From NCBI GenBank assembly GCA_000752675.2, contig LM994626.1:594794-658793 (forward strand): a DNA stretch of 64,000 nt, given 5' to 3'. A model generated the notes under the pieces. The model had not been told where the DNA came from. It did no database searches and worked only from the letters and a program-made list of their open reading frames with translations. This document shows, piece by piece, positions 33,558-41,511 of this stretch. A program made the position numbers and the translations under genes. The stretch comes from a bacterium OL-1. Its GTDB lineage: Bacteria; Actinomycetota; Coriobacteriia; Coriobacteriales; Atopobiaceae. Position 1 is the first letter of the stretch. Each line of letters opens with the position of its first letter.

Positions 33558-33640
33558 GATCTCTCCTTCCAGGGCCAAAGCCCTCGGTGCGGGGATAAGT
33601 TAGCTAAGGTATACCCAAGGCTCTCCGCACCGAAGCAGGG

Positions 33641-34810
33641 CTACAGGCTAAACGGGTGAATGGTCACGCCCTTGACAACGCGGTTGACGGTACCGGTGGG
33701 CGACGGGGTATCGGGGGTGTTGCCAACCTTGATGGAGGCGTTGATGGCCACCGTCTGCGCGAACATGACGTAAGGCAGCGCAAGGTAAGCCTCGGGGAGA
33801 AGCCCGTCGCCGTCAAACGAGAAGTTCTCGCCCTCAAAGTCGCTGCCGGTACGCTGCTGGACGCCCACCGTGGCCATGGCAATCTCGTCACCCTTGATCT
33901 CGTTGAGGATGTCGAGGTCGTACTGACGCGTGTAGGGGTCGTTGCTCACGAAGTCAAAGACGAGGGTCCTGTCGTCCACAAAGGACTTGGGTCCGTGGCG
34001 ATAGCCCATCGAGGAGTCGAACGAGGTCGCGATGCGGCCGGCGCAGAGCTCCAGGATCTTGAGCTGCCCCTCGCGGGCAAGGCCGGAGAGCGAGGCGGAG
34101 CCCAGGTAGGTCACGCGGTCGAAGTCGCGGTTTACCCACGCCTTGATCTGGGGCTCGCGGGCAACCACATCGCGGCCCATCTTGGCGGCACGGGCGACCC
34201 AGGCGCGCTTGTCCTCGATCGAGGCCTGGTCAAAGATCAGCGCCGAGAGGAGCAGCATGCAGGAGTAGCTGCCCGTCATGGCAAAGCCCTTGTCGTTCGC
34301 GCCCGGGATGAGCAGCGTGAGAGCGCGCTCGTCGTCCTTGGACTCCTGGGCGAGCCTGCCCTCGGGAGCGCAGGTCACGTTGAGGTAGAGAAGGTCCTTG
34401 GCGACCTGCCCCACGCGCTCATAGGCGGCCATGCTCTCGGGGCTGTTGCCGCTGCGGGCAAAGGACACCATGACCGTGGGGTCCTCGGGACGCACGTAGT
34501 CGAGGGGGGCGCACACCACGTCGGTCGTGGCCACGGGCGCAAACTCGAAGGCTTCGTTGTCACCAACGCGGCGCAGGTACGGTACGAGCGTGTCGCTCAC
34601 GTACGCCGAGGTTCCGGCACCGCAGAAGATCACGCGGGTGCGGCGGGCGCCACCAAGCGCACGTGCCTTGGCGAGAAATTCCTCGATTGCCGGCAGATTG
34701 TCCTCGTAGATCTTGAGCGTGCCCTCCCACAGGTCCGGCTGCTGCATGATCTCCTTGGTGGTGATCTGTGCGCCCATCGACGTGAGCGTTGCCTCGTCCA
34801 TCTCGAACAT
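33641..34810 (-). CDS. agaS: AgaS-type SIS sugar isomerase (galactosamine-6-P deaminase/isomerase)
   Basis: A 389-residue protein with two SIS domains, the usual AgaS size. Phosphosugar-binding blocks are VIFCGAGTSAYVSDTL and VMVSFARSGNSPESMAA in the first domain and a DSSMGYRHGPKSFVDDRTLVFDFVS block in the second. In E. coli AgaS converts galactosamine-6-P to tagatose-6-P with release of ammonia. ATG follows GGGAGGAG. It lies between the GntR gene and nagA, and the next step (tagatose-6-P kinase) is encoded by the divergent gene at 39440. Confidence 0.85.
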   Translation of the reverse strand: MFEMDEATLTSMGAQITTKEIMQQPDLWEGTLKIYEDNLPAIEEFLAKARALGGARRTRVIFCGAGTSAYVSDTLVPYLRRVGDNEAFEFAPVATTDVVCAPLDYVRPEDPTVMVSFARSGNSPESMAAYERVGQVAKDLLYLNVTCAPEGRLAQESKDDERALTLLIPGANDKGFAMTGSYSCMLLLSALIFDQASIEDKRAWVARAAKMGRDVVAREPQIKAWVNRDFDRVTYLGSASLSGLAREGQLKILELCAGRIATSFDSSMGYRHGPKSFVDDRTLVFDFVSNDPYTRQYDLDILNEIKGDEIAMATVGVQQRTGSDFEGENFSFDGDGLLPEAYLALPYVMFAQTVAINASIKVGNTPDTPSPTGTVNRVVKGVTIHPFSL

Positions 34811-34835
34811 GTTCTTCTCCTCCCGGGGGCCTTCC

Positions 34836-35564
34836 CTAGCCCCGATAGTGTGAAACCTTGTATCTGAACTGGTCGGCTCGAGCCACGCTCCTGGTGTACT
34901 CGATGGCCGTGTTCTTCACGTTGAAGGTGGTGCGGTAGAGCTTGAGCACGGGTGCCGCCTCGCCAATGCCGAGAAGCTCCGCGTCGTCCTTGCGGGCAAC
35001 GCTTGCGCAGAACTCCTCCTCGGCCACGCGGATGGTCTCGTGGTAGACCTTCTCCATGAGGTCGTAGAGGGGCTGATCCTCGACGTCCTTCCGAGAGAGC
35101 CCCAGGAACTCCGAGGCCGGCAGGTACGTGCGCTCGACCATCATGGGGATGCCGTCTGCGATGCGCAGACGCTTCATGCGAATCACATGGTCGCCAATGC
35201 GCAGCCCCAGGCAGGCGGCTATGTGTTTTGGCGCCTCCCTGGTGTCGAACTCAAGAACCACCGTGCTGGGGACCCTTCCCATGCTTCTCATCTGCTCGGT
35301 GAAGCTGTAGGTCCCCATGAGGTTCGTAGCCTCGCGCACCGAGTCCGAGACAAAGGTGCCTCGGCCATGCTGCCTGGTGACAAGCCCCTGCCGCTCAAGT
35401 TCCGCGAGAGCCAGTCGCACGGTCGTACGCGAGAGACCGTACGTCTCGCAGAGCTCGCGCTCGGAGGGAAGCATGTCGCCAGCGCCCATCTCGTTCTCTA
35501 TCTTCTCGTGGAGAAGATCGACGAGCTGGTCGTAGAGGGGCTGCTTTCGCGAGATGGGGGTCAT
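34836..35564 (-). CDS. GntR-family regulator with UTRA ligand domain
   Basis: A 242-residue regulator. Residues 5-75 form the winged helix (PLYDQLVDLLHEKIENEMGAGDMLPSERELCETYGLSRTTVRLALAELERQGLVTRQHGRGTFV). The rest is the UTRA phosphosugar sensor (SFTEQMRSMGRVPSTVVLEF, PMMVERTYLP, KVYHETIRVAEEEF). ATG at 35562-35564 is used; the frame to 35603 has no clear site. Located inside the amino-sugar operon, it is the likely AgaR/NagR-type regulator responding to an amino-sugar phosphate. Confidence 0.85.
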   Translation of the reverse strand: MTPISRKQPLYDQLVDLLHEKIENEMGAGDMLPSERELCETYGLSRTTVRLALAELERQGLVTRQHGRGTFVSDSVREATNLMGTYSFTEQMRSMGRVPSTVVLEFDTREAPKHIAACLGLRIGDHVIRMKRLRIADGIPMMVERTYLPASEFLGLSRKDVEDQPLYDLMEKVYHETIRVAEEEFCASVARKDDAELLGIGEAAPVLKLYRTTFNVKNTAIEYTRSVARADQFRYKVSHYRG

Positions 35565-35668
35565 GTCATCACCGTCCTGAAAAAAGGCGCGAGCACGCGT
35601 CAAGCGTACCCGCGCCGCCTGTTGCCATAGAGCCCGCTACGCACATGTGCCGGATTTGGTTCCGGGCA

Positions 35669-35692
35669 CCCGGGGCGGCGGGCCGCCCCGGG
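35669..35692. repeat. Very GC-rich hairpin between PTS EIID and the GntR gene
   Basis: Perfect 11-bp arms, CCCGGGGCGGC (35669-35679) and GCCGCCCCGGG (35682-35692), almost back to back. It lies 20 bp after the EIID stop, within the operon. No U-tract; probable attenuation or mRNA 3'-end stabilisation. Confidence 0.65.
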
Positions 35693-35711
35693 CACGCAGC
35701 AATTGTAGGGC

Positions 35712-36812
35712 TTAGCCCCAGATGCTCGGCCAGATGCCGAAGCCGGCACCGACAATACCGATGATGAGCACGAGAACAATACCCTTGATGGGGGTGAAGT
35801 TCTTCTTGGAGAACAGGTAGTACAGAAGCATGACCAGCGCGAGCGGGACAAGCTTGGGGCAGATGCTGTCGAGGATCTTGGCGATGTCGACGTTGACGGG
35901 CGAGGTGACGGTCTCCATGTAGGTGACCTCGCTCATGCCGTTGCCAAGGTCGGTGGCGCCAGCGGTCACGGCGTTGCCGTCAGCATCGGTGGTGGCCAGC
36001 GGCTTGCCCGCAGCGTCAACCATGCCGGAGAGCGTGGTGCCGTCGGAGTCCTTGGAGATGACCTCGAACTTGCTCACGTCCTCGGTGGGAACGGTCGCGG
36101 TGTGCGCGACGTAGGCCTGCGTGGTGCCGTTGGGGATCGTGAGGTTGATCTGCGTGCCACCCATGGTGACGGTGAGGCAGCCGACGACGAAGACGCCGAG
36201 GATGGAGGCTGCGCGGGTGAACGCCTTCATGTGCTCCATGAGGGTGTCGAGCGCGTTCATGCCCATCTTGTACGACCAGTTCATGAGGCCGAAGCGCAGG
36301 GCGAACTGGATGATGTTGAAGACGATGAGGAACAGGATGGGGCCAAAGACGTTGCCCGCGATGGCCATGTTCGAGGTGATGCCGGCCAGAATAGGCACGA
36401 GGGTCATCCAGAAGATGGCGTCGCCGATGCCACCGAGCGGGCCCATGAGGGAGACGCGGACGGCGCGGATTGTGGGGATGTCAACCTTCTTCTGCTCCAT
36501 GGAGAGGATGATGCCCATGGCGAAGGTGACGAGGAACGGGTGGATGTTGAAGAACTCCATGTTGTGGGTCATCGAGAGCGCGAGGTCTTCCTTGTTATCC
36601 GCGTGAATCTTCTCGAGACCGGGGAGGATGGAGTAGAGCCAGCCTGCGGCCTGCATGCGCTCGTAGTTGAAGGACGCCTGCAGGAAGCAGGAGCGCCACG
36701 CCATCTTGTTGAGCGTCTTCTGATCGAGGTCGGCAGCAGGCGTGAGGTTCTGGTATTCAGCCACGCCCTCAAAGCGGTTGACGGTCTGAGCGGTCGTCTC
36801 GTTAGATGCCAT
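35712..36812 (-). CDS. agaD: PTS mannose-family EIID with an extra insertion domain
   Basis: A 366-residue EIID, about 90 residues longer than its paralogue at 23124-23954. The family core is clear (MAWRSCFLQASFNYERMQAAGWLYSILPGLEKI, RVSLMGPLGGIGDAIFWMTLVPILAG). The extra part, residues ~220-310, follows a membrane helix (SILGVFVVGCLTVTM) and is rich in Thr, Ser, Asp and Gly (TTLSGMVDAAGKPLATTDADG); it probably faces outward. ATG follows GGAGGTGAGGAAG and overlaps the EIIC stop by 11 bp. It forms the translocator with EIIC. Confidence 0.85.
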   Translation of the reverse strand: MASNETTAQTVNRFEGVAEYQNLTPAADLDQKTLNKMAWRSCFLQASFNYERMQAAGWLYSILPGLEKIHADNKEDLALSMTHNMEFFNIHPFLVTFAMGIILSMEQKKVDIPTIRAVRVSLMGPLGGIGDAIFWMTLVPILAGITSNMAIAGNVFGPILFLIVFNIIQFALRFGLMNWSYKMGMNALDTLMEHMKAFTRAASILGVFVVGCLTVTMGGTQINLTIPNGTTQAYVAHTATVPTEDVSKFEVISKDSDGTTLSGMVDAAGKPLATTDADGNAVTAGATDLGNGMSEVTYMETVTSPVNVDIAKILDSICPKLVPLALVMLLYYLFSKKNFTPIKGIVLVLIIGIVGAGFGIWPSIWG

Positions 36813-37611
36813 CTTCCTCACCTCCATCGGTGTCAGCAGCAACGGCAACGGAACCCTTGAGCTCGGTGTTCTGCTGGTAGTCCCAGTATGCAAAGCCAAA
36901 GCCGATGAGGGCCAGGATCAGCAGGGCCGGAGTCGCCAGGCTTGAGATGCCGGAGACGATAATTGCGAGGCCAAAGCCCATGAAGTAGAAGCCCCACATG
37001 TCACGGTTCATCATGAACTTGAGCAGGATTGCAAAGCCGACGAAGCGCATCATGCCACCGGCAGCGGAGAGGCCGTTGCTGAGCCACTTGGGGATGGCGG
37101 CAACGACGGCGGAGCCGACGGCCTGGCCGCCGATGAAGAACAGGGTGACAACGACGCCAAAGATGAGGCCGAGCAGGCACATCGAGAGGTAGTTGATGTT
37201 CTCGATGCCCTTGGGGTTAGCCTCGGCGGCGTACTGGTCGCACTTGGACATGAGCGGCGACATGATCGTGAAGATCAGGGTGACGCCGTACTGGCCAAGC
37301 AGGGAGAACGGAATAGCAGTAGCGACAGCAGCGTTCGGGTCAAGCTTGAGGGTGATTGCCAGAATGGCCGCCATGATGCCACCGACAACCGCGTTAGGCG
37401 GCTGGGCACCTCCGATTGGCATGTTGCCAATCGTCATGAGCTGGTACGTGCCACCAACGATGAGGCCGGTCTGCACGTCGCCAAGGATGAGGCCGATCAC
37501 CATACCGGTGACGATCGGCTGATACAGAGACTCGAGGAAGCTGAACTGGTCGATAGCCGCGATGAACGTGACAATGAAGACCAAGATCACCTGGAGAGCT
37601 GAGTATTCCAT
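36802..37611 (-). CDS. agaC: PTS mannose-family EIIC membrane subunit
   Basis: A 269-residue polytopic protein. It opens ALQVILVFIVTFIAAIDQFSFLESLYQPIVTGMVIGLILGD and contains the EIIC block GTYQLMTIGNMPIGGAQPPNAVVGG. A long charged C-terminal tail (LKGSVAVAADTDGGEEDG) ends in the overlap with EIID. ATG at 37609-37611 follows AAAGGAGGAACAAGG, a very strong site. Cargo is likely GalNAc/galactosamine or another amino sugar, inferred from neighbouring AgaS and NagA. Confidence 0.9.
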   Translation of the reverse strand: MEYSALQVILVFIVTFIAAIDQFSFLESLYQPIVTGMVIGLILGDVQTGLIVGGTYQLMTIGNMPIGGAQPPNAVVGGIMAAILAITLKLDPNAAVATAIPFSLLGQYGVTLIFTIMSPLMSKCDQYAAEANPKGIENINYLSMCLLGLIFGVVVTLFFIGGQAVGSAVVAAIPKWLSNGLSAAGGMMRFVGFAILLKFMMNRDMWGFYFMGFGLAIIVSGISSLATPALLILALIGFGFAYWDYQQNTELKGSVAVAADTDGGEEDGI

Positions 37612-37677
37612 CCTTGTTCCTCCTTTCCTATGGTTCCTAGTACCACGTGCCACGGATAGAGATAGAGCTATCGCTAA

Positions 37678-37696
37678 CACCCGTCCCTCACGGGTG
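37678..37696. repeat. Small hairpin between PTS EIIB and EIIC genes
   Basis: CACCCGT (37678-37684) and ACGGGTG (37690-37696) with a 5-nt loop inside a 124-bp intercistronic gap. It may tune relative expression of soluble and membrane subunits. Confidence 0.45.
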
Positions 37697-37735
37697 CGCA
37701 CGACCAAACTAAGTTGTTGCGAAAAGTGCTGTGGG

Positions 37736-38218
37736 CTACTCGAAGAGTTTCGACGTAGGCTCGACCGGCGTGCTGGGCACGCGCTGGATCGAGAGCTCCA
37801 CGCCCGCGTCCTGGAGCGCACGGAAGGCAGCAACGTCCTCGTCATTCACGGCAACAGAGGTTGCAACCTGGCGCTTGCCCTCGGACATGTGCATGTTGCC
37901 AATGTTGAGCTTCTTGATGGGCACGCCGCCCTTGACCAGGCGCAGCGCATCCTCGGGGTTCTCCACGATAAGGAAAATGTGCTGGCGGGCAGCGGCCTTG
38001 TGAATCACGTCAATGGTCTTCTGAACGGAGAAGTACCTGGTGGCAACGCCCTGCGGAGCGGCCATGTCCATGAGCTTCTGGCGCATCTGGTTGCTGGCAA
38101 CGTTATCGTTGGCAACAAGGATCAGGTTTGCGCCGATGGTGCTCGTCCACTGGGTGGCGACCTGGCCGTGAATCAGGCGGTTGTCGATCCTGGTAAGAAG
38201 AATGTTGGGCTCAGCCAT
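37736..38218 (-). CDS. agaB: PTS mannose-family EIIB subunit
   Basis: A 160-residue phosphocarrier with His17 in TRIDNRLIHGQVATQW, followed by LILVANDNVASNQMRQKLMDMAAPQGV. ATG is preceded by AAAGGGGAAGCAAGC. It lies between the YajC-like gene and EIIC. It takes phosphate from the EIIA encoded at 38594 and phosphorylates the incoming amino sugar. Confidence 0.9.
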   Translation of the reverse strand: MAEPNILLTRIDNRLIHGQVATQWTSTIGANLILVANDNVASNQMRQKLMDMAAPQGVATRYFSVQKTIDVIHKAAARQHIFLIVENPEDALRLVKGGVPIKKLNIGNMHMSEGKRQVATSVAVNDEDVAAFRALQDAGVELSIQRVPSTPVEPTSKLFE

Positions 38219-38309
38219 GCTTGCTTCCCCTTTCTCGTTCTCGCCCGCGTTCGTGGCGAGGCTTTTCCTTCTTGACTGCAGACGGACGAACTTGCTGTGC
38301 TAGTGCGCG

Positions 38310-38594
38310 TTACTTTTTTGAGATCTCCTGGATCGCATACCTCGAGACCTCAATTACCGCTCCGGACTTGACCTCAACGTCGCAGGTCTCCTCACCAACG
38401 CGGACGAGCTTGCCAAAGAGACCGCCGGCAAAGGCAACACGCTGGCCAACCTTGAGGTTGGCGTGGAGCTCTGCGAAGTAGGCCTTCTGCTTGTTTGCCT
38501 TCACCGCGCTGTAGATCGCGTAGACAACGCCCATGATGGCAATGAGGATGAGCAGCGCCGCGCAGGCGGCAAGCACGTTCTGCCAGAAGTCCAT
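38310..38594 (-). CDS. YajC-like small membrane protein inside the PTS operon
   Basis: A 94-residue protein. One N-terminal membrane helix (residues 5-28, QNVLAACAALLILIAIMGVVYAIY) is followed by a short basic linker and a KOW/YajC-like beta domain (LKVGQRVAFAGGLFGKLVRVGEETCDVEVKSGAVIEVSRYAIQEI). YajC normally accompanies SecDF, but no Sec genes are nearby. The gene start overlaps the EIIA stop (38594) by one base and the gene precedes EIIB, so it is a built-in member of the PTS operon. A role in PTS membrane assembly is possible but unproven. Confidence 0.7.
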   Translation of the reverse strand: MDFWQNVLAACAALLILIAIMGVVYAIYSAVKANKQKAYFAELHANLKVGQRVAFAGGLFGKLVRVGEETCDVEVKSGAVIEVSRYAIQEISKK

Positions 38595-39031
38595 TACAGG
38601 CCCAGCTCGTCAGAGTCGGCGTCAGACTCGTCGTCAACGGAGAGAACCATGTGGACAACGCCCTCCTTGCCCGCCTCGACGGCGCAGTCGACAAGTTCCT
38701 GCGTGGTGGACTCAGGAGTGCGGGTGGTGAGGACCTCGAGGAGCATGGGCAGGTTGGTGCCTGCGACAACCTCGACGCCAGGGGCCACCTGCGTGTTCAT
38801 CATGGCCTGGTTGAACGGCGTGCCTCCCATGAGGTCGCAGAAGACAATCACGCCGTCGTTCCTCTCGGCTGACGCCGCAATGGCGTCGCCCAGCTTCTGG
38901 GGGAACTCGCCTGCCTCGTCCTCGTGAAACGGGACAACATCGAACTCCTCCTGCGGGCCAGCAATCATCTTAACGGAGCTGTCGAGACCAACGGAAAAGT
39001 CTCCGTGACCAGTGAGCACAAATCCGACCAT
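38594..39031 (-). CDS. agaF: PTS mannose-family EIIA subunit
   Basis: A 145-residue phosphocarrier with His9 in FVLTGHGDFSVG and the block VIVFCDLMGGTPFNQA. ATG at 39029-39031 follows AGAGGAGGACTTGC. It is the first gene of the amino-sugar operon (EIIA, YajC-like, EIIB, EIIC, EIID, GntR, AgaS, NagA). The acidic C-terminal tail (DDESDADSDELGL) is unusual but not known to be functional. Confidence 0.9.
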   Translation of the reverse strand: MVGFVLTGHGDFSVGLDSSVKMIAGPQEEFDVVPFHEDEAGEFPQKLGDAIAASAERNDGVIVFCDLMGGTPFNQAMMNTQVAPGVEVVAGTNLPMLLEVLTTRTPESTTQELVDCAVEAGKEGVVHMVLSVDDESDADSDELGL

Positions 39032-39439
39032 GCAAGTCCTCCTCTGACGGGGTTCTTCATCACGCCACATAGGCTAGAAGACTTTTGGTTCCAACAAGGA
39101 ACCTCTTTGTTACGCCCGTCGTACTTCTCGGTTACTGGTTATTACCACGTTTCAACTAACGCCACTTTACAAGACCTCCGCAATTAGTCCATAGAAAACT
39201 TGGTTATTCTTTGCTGCATGCCGTTTACGGTTAAATTCATATCGGTCACGGCACGTTATCGCAGGTAGTGGTACTAATTTGGAAATACCAGCATGTCTTG
39301 ACGCATTAATTCTCGCATAGATGAGTAAGATTTCTGGTATATCCAGTGGTTGTTACCAACAGACAAACGGTACGTGTCGGATGATTTCTTTCAGGAACTG
39401 GTATCTAAATTGCACCCCAGAAATACAGGAAGGAAGACC
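39032..39439. promoter_or_regulatory. 408-bp divergent promoter region of the amino-sugar locus
   Basis: No gene. It separates the PTS operon (minus) from the kinase gene (plus) and is AT-rich. Small dyads occur near the kinase gene, CTGG-n5-CCAG (39334-39346) and TGGT-n4-ACCA (39347-39358). GGTTATT-like motifs recur at ~39133-39210. These are candidate binding sites for the GntR or DeoR regulators of the locus; a sigma54 site was looked for and not found. Confidence 0.45.
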
Positions 39440-40372
39440 ATGATTCTCACCGTTACGCTCAACACCTCTATCGACAAGGCCTACCGCATTTCCTCGACCC
39501 TCGAGCGCGGCACCGTCATGCGCGTGGCCGAGTGCATCGACAATGCCGGCGGCAAGGGCCTCAACGCATCGCGCTCGGTGGCAACGTGCGGCGAGGAGGT
39601 GCTCGCGACCGGCTTTGTTGGCGGCAACAACGGACGGCTCCTCTGCGAGCTGCTCGACCGCGACAAAATCCCCCACGACTTTGTCAAGGTAGCAACCGAG
39701 ACGCGCTGCTGCGTGAACGTGCTCGAGCCCGACGGTCTCTCCACCGAGTTCCTGGAGCCCGGCCGCGAGGTGACGCCCGAGGAGCTCGCCGCCCTCGAGG
39801 AGCGGCTCGTCTCGCTCGTCTCGCGCGCGGACGTGGTCACCATGAGCGGCAGCTTCCCCAAGGGGCTGCCCGCCGACACCTATGTGCGTCTCATCAAGCT
39901 GGTTCGCTCGCAGGGCAAACCGTGCATCCTCGATACCTCCGGCGCCACGCTCAAGGCAAGCATCGACGCGCTCCCCACCATGGTGAAGCCCAACACCGAT
40001 GAGATTGGTCAGATCCTTGACCGCAAGGTCTCCTCGGTGGACGAGGTCATCGGCGCGGCCCGCGAGCTCCACGAGCGCGGCATTGCGCAGGTAGTAGTCT
40101 CGCTCGGCGGCGACGGCGCCGTCATGGCGTGCGACGAGGGGACCTTCCGCGGCATTGCGCCCAAGATCGAGGTCGTGAACCCTGTGGGCGCCGGCGACAC
40201 CATGGTTGGCGCCTTTGCCGTTGCCATGGCACGCGGCCTGAAGCCCGCCGAGCAGCTGCGCTATGCGATGGCCTGCGCAAGCGCCAACTGCATGTCTGCC
40301 TCCACCGGTCACTTTGACATGGAGGTCGCGCGCGGGCTCATGGACGGCACCCACGTGGAGCGTGTGGCCTAG
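39440..40372 (+). CDS. PfkB-family phosphosugar kinase (tagatose-6-phosphate kinase / 1-phosphofructokinase)
   Basis: A 310-residue cytoplasmic kinase. The opening ILTVTLNTSIDKAYRIS, the sugar-phosphate motif GGKGLNASRSVA, and the C-terminal signature NPVGAGDTMVGAF with its catalytic Asp mark the LacC/FruK branch. ATG at 39440 follows CAGGAAGGAAGACC. A separate fruK lies in the fructose operon at 46527, so this copy most likely phosphorylates tagatose-6-P to tagatose-1,6-bisphosphate for the aldolase at 41512. Divergent from the PTS operon, it completes the pathway. Confidence 0.85.
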   Translation: MILTVTLNTSIDKAYRISSTLERGTVMRVAECIDNAGGKGLNASRSVATCGEEVLATGFVGGNNGRLLCELLDRDKIPHDFVKVATETRCCVNVLEPDGLSTEFLEPGREVTPEELAALEERLVSLVSRADVVTMSGSFPKGLPADTYVRLIKLVRSQGKPCILDTSGATLKASIDALPTMVKPNTDEIGQILDRKVSSVDEVIGAARELHERGIAQVVVSLGGDGAVMACDEGTFRGIAPKIEVVNPVGAGDTMVGAFAVAMARGLKPAEQLRYAMACASANCMSASTGHFDMEVARGLMDGTHVERVA

Positions 40373-40388
40373 GGGCAAGGCGCCTATC

Positions 40389-41165
40389 CTACTCCCCCAC
40401 GAGCACCAACCGAGTGGCAACGTCCCCGAGGCAGCCGGCAACGGCTCCCTCGGGGTCTTTTTCCATCACGATGACGTCAGCGTCGCCCACGTCGCCAAAG
40501 AAGAAGAGGCCATGGGCACCCACCTTGCTTGCGTCCATGAGGACGCAGGTCATGCCCGCACAGGCGAGAAATGCTCGCTTGAGCTCGGCCATGCCCTCGT
40601 AGCCGGTCATGAAGCCGCGGCCGGGAGCAAAGGCCGTGGGGCACACAAAGGCAACGTCAGGCCGAAGCATCGAGAGCGCCGAGACGGCCACAGCACCGGA
40701 GGTGTAGCGGTGGCCCTTGCGCAGCGCGCCGCCCAGGAGCACCACCTCGGCCGAGGGCATGGAACGGTCAACGTAGTCGGCAATGGTGAGGTCTGCCGTC
40801 ACGATGGTCACCTCGCCCCTCTCGCCAAGGGCGCGCACAAGCTCGAGGCCCGTGGTGCCTGTATCCACGAGCACGGACTGGCCCGGCTGCACAAGCGTCG
40901 CGGCAACACGGGCGATGGCGCGCTTTGCCTCAACGTTCACGTTGACGCGCAGGTCCTGGATAGACACCGTGAGGGTACGCGAGAGCGAGACCGCGCCGCC
41001 GTGGGTGCGACGCAACTTGCCGTCGCGCGCAAGGGCGTCGAGGTCTGCTCGCGCAGTGACGCGTGACACTCCTAGGGCGTCGGCCACCTCGGCAACCTGC
41101 ACGGACGAGTTTCTCTCGAGCATCGAGAGAATTGCCGCGCGCCTCTCCTCTGCGAACTCGCTCAT
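40389..41165 (-). CDS. DeoR-family transcriptional regulator
   Basis: A 258-residue repressor. The HTH is in residues 1-60 (FAEERRAAILSMLERNSSVQVAEVADALGVSRVTARADLDALARDGKLRRTHGGAV). The sensor domain has ATLVQPGQSVLVDTGTTGLELVRAL. ATG at 41163-41165 follows GAGAGGATCGC; the long upstream frame runs through operator-like repeats and is not coding. It sits between the kinase gene (convergent) and the aldolase gene (divergent), and likely represses one or both. Two tandem palindromes lie 22-84 bp upstream. Confidence 0.85.
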   Translation of the reverse strand: MSEFAEERRAAILSMLERNSSVQVAEVADALGVSRVTARADLDALARDGKLRRTHGGAVSLSRTLTVSIQDLRVNVNVEAKRAIARVAATLVQPGQSVLVDTGTTGLELVRALGERGEVTIVTADLTIADYVDRSMPSAEVVLLGGALRKGHRYTSGAVAVSALSMLRPDVAFVCPTAFAPGRGFMTGYEGMAELKRAFLACAGMTCVLMDASKVGAHGLFFFGDVGDADVIVMEKDPEGAVAGCLGDVATRLVLVGE

Positions 41166-41187
41166 GCGATCCTCTCTGCGGGGTTGC

Positions 41188-41249
41188 GGAATCGATTTGC
41201 CCGGCATCTCGATTCCTCGCGGGATTGAGTTACCCGGTAAATCAATCCC
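41188..41249. promoter_or_regulatory. Two tandem 29-bp palindromes upstream of the DeoR and aldolase genes
   Basis: Site 1: GGAATCGA (41188-41195) ... TCGATTCC (41209-41216). Site 2: GGGATTGA (41221-41228) ... TCAATCCC (41242-41249). Both are 29 bp, both have 13-bp centres containing CCCGG, and their starts are 33 bp apart (about three helical turns). Cooperative binding by the adjacent DeoR protein is the likely explanation. Confidence 0.7.
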
Positions 41250-41511
41250 GCCCCTTGTGTGTGCAAAATGTGTTTCCTTCTCTTTGTCTAAAAGAAAGAT
41301 ATCACAAGCATATTTCCTTCTTTTCTGCGTTTTGGAAAGCTCGGGACATCCCCCCGGAGGCCTGCAGGCACTGGTGGCTTGCGGTCGCTTTTCCTTGCTA
41401 ACCTGCGGTGACACACATCTTAAGCAACGCCCGCGAGCGGGCACGATACAATCGCGTTGCCGATAAGGAAGCCCCACGGCACAGGCCGTGGGCACGTGAA
41501 GGGAGAGCGCG

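Noticed and set aside
39240-39275. GGCAC...GCAGG resembling a sigma54 -24/-12 promoter upstream of the kinase gene
   Set aside because: The GG-to-GC distance is 9 rather than the required 10 bp, and no functional LevR activator adjoins it.
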